Of a stretch of DNA of 64,000 nucleotides, positions 47,283 to 59,200 are shown in pieces. The translations under genes were made by a program, and so were the position numbers. A model generated the notes under the pieces. That model saw nothing but the letters and a program-made list of their open reading frames with translations, was not told where the DNA came from and did no database searches. The stretch's first letter is position 1. Each line of letters starts with the position of its first letter. Origin of the DNA: Nautilus pompilius (lineage: Eukaryota; Mollusca; Cephalopoda; Nautilida; Nautilidae); contig JACATO010001001.1 of NCBI GenBank assembly GCA_018389105.1, positions 248,001 to 312,000 on the forward strand, read 5' to 3'.

Positions 47283-49979
47283 TATAATAAGCTTTTGATC
47301 TTTTTATTGTTTCTATGCAATAAATAATAATAAATAAGTGAAACAGCAAGGTTTTAATGGAAGGGTAGCAGTGAGCAAAGTTGCTAACAAGCAAGACAGA
47401 GGGGTAAGCATGGAGATAAGAAATCATATGAATTGAAGTGTCAAAAATAGAAAAATGTATTTACAAGCGAGTCAAAATTGGAATTGCTTGGGTGTCAGAA
47501 GAGGCAGTTTAAAGAAAAGTTACCTTAGGATACATAAACCAGAGAGTAATCAAGACAGTACGACATGGAACAGATGTAGTTGGGATGTATGTACAAGAGT
47601 GGCATCTTCATAACTTGTGTTTGTTCAGAAGTACTGGTTAGGAAGTCCAAGTTGGGCTGATCAGGAGTGGGGACAATTGCAAAACCTGATTGCTCCCTGG
47701 CACCTTTATACAGGTAAATCCTCTCCAAAATCTTGAGCACAACAGAGCTACTGCACAAGTTGTCCTGTGCCATTATTTAATATATACTCTTTTCAACTGG
47801 CAATTGTTGCAGTTTTTATATAAACTTGATACATTTTTTTGATCAAGCTAATATTCAATATTAAAAGATACATTGACACAGCATGAAGCGACATTTACTA
47901 ATATGAAACTTTCTAACTTGGCTCTTACATATAGACAACAATTGTGTTCTCATTAAGTAATAGTAGATAATAAACCAATAGTAATTTGCTTTGTTGCAAT
48001 GAATTTCATCTGGCTTGATGTGGAATTGTCTCTCTTCGCCTTTTTCTTTCTCTTAAATAGCCTTGCGTACCATTACCCAAACGCGTTCAAGTGTTCCCAA
48101 ATGGAAGATTTGTTTGAGGGATTAAACAGGATAACATAACTGCTCCCCCAGATACAGGCATGCCAGTATTTGCTGGTTTTTGTAACAGAGCAGCAAATGC
48201 TATTTCCAAGAGAAAGCATTAACAGTAACAACATTATGACAGACAATAGTAGGCGGTTATCTCATTTACGGAACAGATAATCAGGATAGAACTATTGTAT
48301 GTGGTTACAAAACACACAACTTTCAAAGACTGTCGGGCATGGTCTCATCCGGGGTATTATATACCTGTCCAGCACTAGAGTCTTCCCAATATAGTTTTAG
48401 TAGGGTGAATGCTGCCAATCATCAAACATGAAGTGAGTTATACGAGGTTCTTGTGACTACAAGTTGCTGCCACCAAAAATCTGCAATATTCTTTCTACTA
48501 TGAGCTACACACGTGTACATTAGTACCTCAAAATGTTCATCCAATGCGAAAAATCCAACTACAGATTCTTAACATTTGTGTTTGGTAGTATTTTGTACAT
48601 TATTGAAGGGAAAATTTTTAATTTGATATTTAACCACCTATAGAAAATGAAACAACAAAATTCTCGGAGCATAATATTTGACTAAAGAAAAAAAAAACAA
48701 CAAAAGAATGATAAATTACCTCTACATCTTAAATAGTAAGTAAAATTCCATGAGAGATGGCAGGGGAGAATGGTTGGTAAAATAATTTTAATTACACTAA
48801 AGAAATAACAAATCGATGTAATTTTCTTCCTCGGAAATCTAACAAACCAAAAGCATGAAAAGCTGGAAGTCAGATAATATCTTCATTTTAACCCCAAAGA
48901 ATATGATGCTTGGCCTTTTGAGGGCAGTGACAGCCATTATCACTGTATCACAAAGACAATGGGGTCAAAAGGCTGCATCATTGTGTTGTTTGTATGATCA
49001 CAGCAACACCATTGGCGTTTCATTTCCACGAGTTGCTTCAATAAAATGCCGTGAATCTTATGGTATAAAATGGAGTCTACTTTTTCTTAAGAATAATGCG
49101 AAAAATGAAACGTCTCATAGAAACATTTCAAGCATCCAGAACTCATACATGCTAAACCTGCCAAGGGCAGGTAATCCGCTGGCGTGAGAACTTAACATAC
49201 TTATTGATGAGGAATGTTCGATCTGTTTAAAAAAAACACAAAAAAAAAACAGATCGATTAGTTTCATTACCCAAACCCAAAACTGTTTAAAATAATTGTG
49301 GGAAAAGAAACAAATTATTAAAATTATGTGTAAGTCATGTATCAAAATGTTTAGAAGTTAGATTCCATGTATACTCCTTTGGAGAGTTTGTGTTGATACC
49401 ATTTTTACACTACCTGTAGCAAAAAGAAAATGTTTAACTGACCGACAGTAGATTGTTTCAGTCCTTACTGGGCAACGCCGACATCAATAGCCAGTCACCG
49501 ATCGATGCAACTCTATTTCCTTCTAGATGTCGAATCCCGACTAGACATTAGCGTTCAAAGAAAGTGGTACTGTACTGGTTTTTACTGAACGTGTGGAGCT
49601 ATCAATTTAAACTGCTTTTTTAAATATTAATTATTCTCACTCGCTAAGACGCTATAATTCTTGATTTTTAATAACCTACGCACATTTATTATTTGTTTTT
49701 ATTTTTGAAAATCTTGTAACGAAGCACGTACTCACTTTATAAAAAGTTACATTGGCTGTGCTCTGGGTTTTAAAAGGGATAAAATTAAAATAAGAAACAC
49801 CCGCACAGGTTTACACTGTTATTATTAAGTTTTCTCTTCGATACTTTCCATATTTCTGCAGATTTATTTGTTGTTTATTAATATATCTTACAATAAAAAT
49901 GTTCAAAATCTAAATTAATATTTATATACAGATTTTTTTTTAAATTGTACCAACTGCAAATACAAAACTATCCCGTATG
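47283..49979. other. Intergenic, no recognised gene
   Basis: Short open stretches at 47525-47773 (minus) and 48855-49187 (plus) match nothing I know and lack splice or start context. There is a perfect 10-bp hairpin, CGATCTGTTT/AAACAGATCG, at 49219-49256. Confidence 0.45.
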
Positions 49980-50224
49980 CTCTAGCATGGGTTATGTAAG
50001 CTCGCCGTTCATTGGTTATCGTTGCGAGATTTTACAAAAACGGACAAATTTTCGACCAATAGATGTACTCGGCAGAACTGTAGATCTGAGGATTGCTAAT
50101 CTCCGAAAATAACAGTGTCATGGTTGCTCCTGTGTGGACGAGAAAAGCAGTTGGATACTCGGACTAGTTTTATTCTGTCAACACGGATTACGTCAGTCAA
50201 GTTTCTCACCGTTTCTCCGGCCTG
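49980..50224 (+). promoter_or_regulatory. WIPI2 promoter and 5' UTR region
   Basis: Local composition is richer in CG dinucleotides than the surroundings. It holds an inverted CCAAT (ATTGG near 50014) and a direct CCAAT (near 50058) upstream of the start codon at 50225. No clear TATA box at a fitting distance. The transcription start is not fixed by sequence. Confidence 0.4.
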
Positions 50225-53200
50225 ATGAATTTGGCAACCCAGAGCGGGGACCAGCCGTCGGATCTGCTATTTGTTAATTTTAATCAAGACTGCTCGTACG
50301 TACTACGATATAAATAAACAGCTTTTTTTTTCCTCTCTTATTTTCGGTACATGTTTTATTTACCTAAAGTAAAATTTCTAAAGACTCGGTTATTTTCTGT
50401 TCTGTGGCCGGCGGTGGAGGACGAAAAAAAAAGGTGAAATATAAGCAGCACAATTCGCTACGAAGATTTACTAATTCACGATTTCGTTCGTTTCAGGTCT
50501 TTAGCTGTTGGAACAAAAACTGGATATAAACTCTTTTCTTTGGGACACGTAGACAAGTTAGATCAAATATACGACAGCGGTGAGTAGATCTTCATTGTTT
50601 ACTTTTTTGAAACGGCCTCATACTGAACAGACATCGTCGGCGTTTGACATAACTGGGCCTGTGTGCTCTGATGAACCATCGAGTTGAAAATGAAATATCG
50701 ATCGTCTCAGTAGTGAGCTTGAGTTCTTACTAACAGCAACAGTTTTCGCGATATCTGTTGACAAGACTCGAAGTTGTTCATTAATATTAGGTACAGATCG
50801 TCAGCTGACCGGATCTAGAATATATCAGTAAAGAGACTTCTGTTATTTTTTTCTGCGTTGTAACTTTTCTCTTTAAATTTGCTATGCTTGTTTATTACTT
50901 GCTTCTTTTAGTTTTACCTCTTCCCCCCTCACCAACTTAAAATTTACGAAAAACATGGGTAAATTTGTCCTGTACGGTGTAAATAAATATTTGAAGTTTG
51001 AATGTATTTCGTGTGTGCCTGATTTTTGAGTCAGGAGAATTTAAGCAGAAATAACGCTTTATTTTTAGGACTTTCTGTTGTATTGTTTTCCTACAGTTTT
51101 CCTACTTTAATCCGGTCCAAAACACCCATGCAAACGAACTCGTATTCAATTAGCTATCGGCCGAAATGTGCTGGGCTAGATCCTTTGTTTTCCAGATGTT
51201 TTTGGCAACGTCATACAAACTGCCAGATGGAGAAAAAACCGTGATGAGAAACCGCGTTTCTTTGTTTATTACAGATCAGTATTTTAACTTTAAATCATCC
51301 AAACCCAATAATAGATTCTTTTAGTATATGAAACTACCGAAGGATGAAAAGCTGGGGAGTGCTATATGAAAAAAATTTTTTAAAAACAAGAAATAATCCC
51401 GAATGCAGGCAATACTAAGCCTAATAGATTCATTGATTACTGAGGAAATTTTGAAAGTTGAAACAGTTTAAGGAAGCCCTAATACTTAGAGGATGTCACC
51501 CTGATTCCAAGAGAACATTTAATCATGGATCTCAGACATTTAAGATTAGATATGGCATCTTGATTGAGCAAGTGTTTACATTATTTTTATGACTCATCAG
51601 CCACCACACTTTTTGTTGAAGTTTGTATCTTAGAAATATTTTGCAAATTTTAATCTGAATTTTTGTTTTTGTATGTGTTTTCCATTCTGAGAAAATAATA
51701 AACAGTTTATATACTGTATATTCATAAAGTTTATAAAAGTTTAAAAAACATTATTTTGAAACTCCAATATATAGCAGATCATACCAGTTTAAATTTAAGC
51801 TAATTTTTAATTATTAATGGCATGAATTAGTTATTCCAGCAAGGCAAGGTAAAGCCAGACGAGACCATCAACAAACTATACAGTCTTCCTGATGTTCTCA
51901 GAAACATCAGTTACAATTCATTCCTCCTCAGAAATCCAGCAGGAGAGGCAGAGAAAAATGCTTTTCATACTTTATCTTAAAATGTTTTAGGATATCAGCT
52001 GATGTTGGAAAACTACTCATTTATCATTTCCTATTTTTGTTAGACTTTGTGTAAAATGAAGAGAGTAGTTTTGTTTAAAGATTTTTAATGCTATTTACAG
52101 CTTAAAATAAATTGTAGTAGGCTTGAGAAAGACAGAAACAAAAGAAATTCATTAATAATATTTGTACCTCACTTTGTGAAAGATTATTCTGTCCTAAAAC
52201 ATTTTTTCTAAAAATTTAGTTGTTTGTTTTTGTTCTTTTTTAGGAGCAGTTACAGACAGATGCAAAATTTTAAAATAGTACACTGCATATTTAAGGAAAA
52301 AGCAAAACCCATTTAACATGACCATCTATTCTTTTGGATAGTCTTTGATGTAAAATTTTATTTCTAACTAATGTAAAATCAAAAGAAAGAAATGAGATGT
52401 ACAACTTTATTTTTGTTTTTTTTTTTTTTTCAGTTAGTGAAGATGTTTGTATTGTGGAGCGGTTGTTCTCCAGCAGTCTGGTTGCCATAGTAAGTCTTTT
52501 GTCACCCAGGAAACTAAAGGTTTGCCATTTTAAAAAAGGTACTGAGATATGCAACTACAGTTATTCCAATTCTATTTTGGCTGTTCGACTGAACAGACAC
52601 GTGAGTATATCTTTAAATAATTAGTCACTGTTGTATTAAAAATTGGTGAATTTTGTAGTTAGATAATAGTGAAAAAAATAAACAATATGCATTATATGTA
52701 ATGGGAACGTTAAGCATATTTACTGTAATTCCTTTCATTTTATACATGAAAAAAAAAATCAGTCTTCATCACATAACTTCAGCATGTTTGCTTACATTTC
52801 AACAATTGGAATATATATACATAGGTAACCGGTTTCTATTTATCCATGTGAAGGCTTCCTTTAATTCCATCATATTGGTGTGATGTGGATGGATTGCTCT
52901 GAACTGATGATCCAGATGCTTGATCAGATTTGTATCAGGGCTTTGGGGTACCACTGAAAGAAGTTGAATGCCTTGATTTCTCTTTCACACTGATCACACG
53001 AGGTGTGGCATGTAGTGCCATCCTCCTGAAGAATATGTGCATCAAATCTCAGTATGTACGATGGCAGGAGATGTAATTTGTTAAAGGCAGGTGTACCAGG
53101 CAGATTTGAGATGTTCTTTGACAAGTACTAGTTTTGCTTTCCACCACCATGCCAAATTGCGATCCATACTTTGACACTCCTGTTTGACTTTGGGATGAAG

Positions 53201-56200
53201 ACAGTGGTTGAAGATTTTTTGCTAGGTCTTCCACAAACCCAGATGTGACCTCCTAGTAGGAATTGCTGAAACCTGACTTAAGAATATATGCTGCTGATAC
53301 TGAAGGGTCTTTTTTGTGTTTTATTTCTTTTGAACAGAAAGAATTTTTTATGTGCTACACACCCTCTGTAGCCAAGTAAGTGGAGATGTTGCTAGACTGT
53401 TTTTTTGGCTAATTTCTATTGCATGGGCAATATCAGTGAGAATCTTGATGAGCGCATACATGGTGGTAATGGCACATTATTCTTGTGGTGTCTGTTGAAG
53501 GCCTGAGTTTCTTTGTTACAGCAGTAACATCCACTTTGGTGAACTTTAGGATAGTATTGGCCACAGATACACAAGAAGTGTCAAGTTCTTTAGTAATCTG
53601 TTGTTGACTCTGGTTTCATTTTGAATGTCCTATAACAGCACCTCTGGTAATGGAGAAATATCGTGAGATTAATGTTTTCAGTATGGTGACTGCACATTGG
53701 TTACCCACTCATCTTTTCATCAATATACACATAATCACACCTGAAATATGTAAATTTTCGTTAGGTGCATTTATTTATTGCAATGGCTAAATTAATATGG
53801 CAAGGCAGTGTGTAAACTACTCCTGGCTTAAATGGTAAGAAGTCTGATTTTTTACTATGTGTGTATTGAATAAAATTTGGTATCTTTCTTTTATTATTAT
53901 GTGCAATCAACCATATTTTTGTTTGCTTTTTGTATCATTTACTATTTATCAGATTTTTAACTATTTAAAAATGTAATTAAAATTTAACGAACTGTCAGAA
54001 ACAAAAGAAACAAGTTTTTAAATGTGTAATATGAAAAGCAAATGAAAATGAATTATAAAACAACCTTCATTTTATCATCAGAACACTAGTTCATTCACCA
54101 GTCATTATGACTTGAATAATGGAAACTCAGAAATTCACTCGGCTACAGGTTTGACCATGGCAAATGTTCCAGACTCCTCATTGAGTAACATAATGCTAAA
54201 ACTTTAACTTGGCAAAATGGTTGCAGTAAGCTGTTGTAACACTTGATATAGTAGTTTTCCACAAAACCCATCAACACTATCAGCTCTAACTCTAGATAGT
54301 TTGGTAACAACCATTGGTTCTCTGTTTGGTGAAGAAAATTGATTTTTGCTGGTGATGGTGTCTATACATTTGCTTCACTTTTTGGCATAATGCATTCACA
54401 TATGCCCATGGTAATAGCCATCCAATCTTGGTAGGCTAAAGTGACTGCGGTTTTTAAAATACGTGTACTAACACACACAATCTTATGTTATTGGATAGTT
54501 TTCATCTCTTAGAAGTTGGAATCTAGATAAAATGTTATTATGGGAAGTGGAATTTCATGGCAACAGCTGTCTTGTTCTTGTAGTTACTGATCAATGAAAT
54601 GTGGATTTTGTCACCAGTGTAAAATGGAGCATTTTTTAAAAAAATTTGAGGCCCTGTGCCTTTTAATGCAGAATGAATTGTATAGTGATTATCATGAAGG
54701 AAGAAAAAACAGACATGGCTAAGATTAATAGAAGATCAATTTAAATTGTAGTTTGTGTGGAATGCATTGTTTCTTGTTTGTTTTTTTTTTACTTCAAGAC
54801 TAGCTTGACCAATGATTATTAAGTTGGGTTGTAACAAGTGATGAATAGCTGAAATATAATGCTAGAGGAACTTGTACACCCTGATAAACAAAGTCGAGAG
54901 CTTGGCTAGCAGAAGTCTAACTTCTGGCATGGCTACCCAAGGTTAAAGGTGAGAGGTTGGACTAGATGTAGTTTTAAAAAAATCCAATGGCAATACCAGG
55001 TTCCATGTAGTGCGGCTATGGCAATGCCTTTATTGGTAACCGTAGTACAATGCATATTTCACCTTATGATATCTATAGCTATCGCAAACTTCATGGTGCC
55101 ATTTTCCATGGAATCCCACCAGGTGGGTGAACCACTGACCTCAGGTCTCCAAATCTGGCTACTGACAAGACATTACTTCAAGAGAGAAGTTCTCAGAGCT
55201 CAGAAACGAACAGTGGCTCTGATGTTTTATGGAGATGTGTGGAAACATCACAAACTACAATTGAACATGATTGCAGAACCAGGATGTTCAAAGAAGAACA
55301 AAGGAGGAAGTGTAGCACAATGAATATCAAAACTGTCCATTATCTGAACAGAAATCTGGTACACCATTAAAATGTTTGTGCATGGACTCCATAGTTTCAA
55401 GATTTTACACAATTCAGCTGAAAATAGCTTGTGATTACCCTGTCACATTGTAAAACTCCAGTTGGCTAGAAGTTGTCACTCATGCACATCAATTAACTGG
55501 TCAGGTCACATTTCAAGTGCACATGCTAAATTCAGATGTTACTTGTGACAAAAACATTGGCTTATAACTCATTTCAATTTAGCAAAACTCAGTCATTGCT
55601 AAAAGGGTGAATTTCATCTCTGTTTTGTCAAAAAATATTTTTTGTTAAAGTCAAAATAATGAATTGTAATAAACAAAGAAACATTTAAACTATAAATTAA
55701 AATACTTCATAACATTTTTTCCCCTCTTCTGAATATGGTAACATCTCTTTAAAAAAAAAAAAACAATTATTTATATATTTAATTTTTAAATTGCATGTTC
55801 CTTCCCAAACATTTTCCTTTCTTGGATTTTATTAATTTCATTTTATTATTTTGAAAAATTTTTTAATTCTACAATTTAAGCAGCTGTGCCAAAAAGGTTT
55901 TCAGAATCTCCTGACTAAACAAATATTTGAGAACAGGTCTTCTGGTAATCCCATCTAGTCAGCAACCTAAACCCATACGGCATCTGTTAGAGTAGAGCTT
56001 TACGAATAACACATGAAGAAAAAAGGCTGATGTGTCTGCATCAACTGTGTAACACTACAGATGCTGCTGCTATTTCTTCTTTTTTTAAAAAATACAATTA
56101 TGGTAGTATGAGAGCATTTATTCACTGAAGAAGATAATCATTTGGGTGTTAGTTTGCTTTTAAAATTTACACTAGATGTCAAAATAATGAGCTGTTTTGT

Positions 56201-59200
56201 TTTATGTCTAGTTTTAACATTTAGTGCAGTGGGTGAAAGTTGCTAACAGAAGTTAACTGGGTGGCTTATGGATTCAGAGGCCTTTAGCACTGTTGATAGC
56301 ATCTGTATTCTCAGCCAGCTACCATTACAGAGATGCTATTTCAGCTGGGTTTCATTTGAACAATATCCCTAGTACATATAGCAATTTAGTTCAACTGGCA
56401 AGGTTACTGGATAAACCAGTTATTTAAATAACTTTATAACAACTCAGTTTTTAAAAATGATTTATATATATATAATTTATTTTATTATTAATTTAATTGA
56501 GAAATTTATAGTGTAAAAGTTATTGTTTCTTTATTAGCAGTAGTAGGTTAGCTTTTGAGTGTGTGCTGTTTTCTAATTGGGCTACAAAACGATAACAAGG
56601 AAAACAACCAAACATCAATTATAAATACAGCAACTAAGCAGTTACTCCCTAGGAAGTCTTTATTGTGTTTTTCTTTCTTGTTATTAATTCCACTTCTTAA
56701 ACCTGAACCCAGATGGTTCCATTAATCATTTTTTTATGTGACCATGCTGTGGGGAAGGGTGGCATGCGTGTGCACAAAGGTAACAGAACAAAATACATTA
56801 CTCTTCCAATAAGCTGCGTGTTAGCTGGAAAATTCAAACTTGTTCAGCCAAAATTTAAAACGTGGGTTTTCTTGTTCTGAATAACACACGGTGGTTAACT
56901 GGATACTAGTTAGTGTTGTCTTTCCTTAGTGAAGAATGACCAGCTGTGCTAAGTCTGTCTTGGTATCTCTTAAGCAAGTTAAAGTAATTTGATATTGATG
57001 CTGCCAATTTGCTCTTTGTAGACCCTCTCTTTCGAGATGCTGCATGATAGCTTTGTGAAGTGTATGGCACCACTGTTTTCTTCCTTCAAAAGTATCTTCC
57101 AAGTAATTTATTAACTATATTGCTGTAAATAGTATATTATTAGCATTTCAGGTTTTAGCCTCTGTTATTTTGCTTGTTGTAAAAGTCAATCAGGTAATTG
57201 AGATTTAGTATTTTGGTACTTATGTGCCAGACATTGCATGACTTGTCTCATTAACAACATGATCTTTGTTACTTGATAGCATATTTAGGGTTAGGACTTT
57301 GGTAATTTAAATTGGAGAAATAGGAAAGAAAATTATACTTGGAGTGAATTGAACCATGAATCTGTTCAAACTGCTTTTCCCTCTATCTAAACTGGAACTA
57401 AACCAAAGGAGGGGGATCCATGGAGCTGAACTGGAATTGAACCAATTAAAAATATAATTGGTTCACAGTTTGGCAGCTTCTGTTTGGAAGACCTTTCAAC
57501 TCATTAGAAGACTGGCTATAGGATGATAATTGATCCAAATCTTGAAGGTTTTTCATGTCTATGTTAAAACTGATAATATTAGGAAGAAGAACTGGTGAAA
57601 CTTGATTCTATCAAAGAAGTGAAAAGTAATCTTTCTTTTCAATGACTGTGCAAGATGTTTGGATTACTCTGTTTTGGGTATTAACATCAAGTTCATGAAA
57701 GACAGAGATTGCAGTGCCTACCATAGCTATGAAGGAAATTAGACAACGACTCATCCCAAGAACAGCTTCTTGAAGTACTTATGCACTATGATATCAGAAT
57801 GCAGAAAATATACAGCAAAACAGCAGATATCGAGGTAAACATGATAAGCTTGTGTCCAACATATGAACAGGGAAGTGAGGAAAATTTGGATACTGGAAAA
57901 TAAATACTGTGTGTTGATGCCAAAGAGGAAGTTGGTCACGAAGAAACAGATACAGGTGAGATGCATGCACTAGAACAAGCAACACTGACTGAACTTGATG
58001 TTACAACACCAGTAAGGAAAGTCTTCAGCTAGCAGTTGATGATGCATTTAAAAACCAAAGCATTGCCCATACAATTGCTAAAGTTCGTTCTCTGTGCAAA
58101 ATCTGACAACTCAGATGTGTAGGGTTACTCATGAGACCTCTCTTAGACTTCCCCACGAGATAGCACTTGACACTTTTCAAGTTGATGAAATTCTGTCAGG
58201 ATACGGCAGCTTCAAATTCTCAGCTTCAGATGCTGAGCGGAACACCATCAGACAAATAACCACTTCTCTCAAACCATCACCAATCAGAACATCTACTAAC
58301 TATGGGGGACTTTGAGTGTGTGTCAACACTTTCTTGGAAAACCTGCTGGACTGAATGAAGAGGCAGGAAAGATTTCTGAGGAAGAAAAAAGCAAGGCTAA
58401 AGCTCACTGTACCAAACTATGCACCAGCAAGCGACCAACCGGGTAGGAGAGGTGATGAATGCCAGGAAGAAAGATTACTAACTTGAACTCCTTTTGCAGG
58501 AAAGAGAATCCAGTTAAATAAGAGAGTCGTCATGTCATGAATTTGTGGTGAAAAACAACAATGGTACGATTTTAGACATTTTTAGTCGGCTAAGGAAAAA
58601 TAAAAACATTTGAAATACTGGCATCAGCAAAGAACACTCAACCTGAACCTTACAAACTGGCTCAAGTCACACTGGCTGTTCCAGATAAATGAGCCTTTTG
58701 TGGTCTCAAGTTCATGCCATACATCACCACAAGGAACAAACATGAAAGAGATGATCCTGGAAGACATTATGGCAATCCATTGTAACAATATTTTCAAAGG
58801 ATGAGTGAGATTTTGTATTGCTTTGTAGAAAGTTAGTGATTTATGCTGGAATAAACATTGTTTGTTGACATATTGCTTAACAATGGTAAAATGTTCATGG
58901 TCACAGACTGGATTGTGTATGCAAACATCAGAATTTTTTTTCCTTAACTGTAACTCCATGATTATATTTTAACTTATTCTGCTCAATTTTTAATGATCAA
59001 GATAACAAGAAAGAAAGACATGTTTGTGCTTGCATAATGAAACACTTGTCACCGTTCCTTACATTGACTATTGTTGTTGGAATCTTGTTGAATCATTAAT
59101 GCTAATTATACCTATTTGGGCTCATCTCTGATGTTCTTCATAAGCTTTGATTAATTTCTGCCGGAGGTTTTATCAGCAGTTCTTTAGTAAATATTGTCTT

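Noticed and set aside
47525-49187. Possible transposase relic in the COPS3-WIPI2 spacer
   Set aside because: No catalytic block or terminal repeat could be matched to any family.
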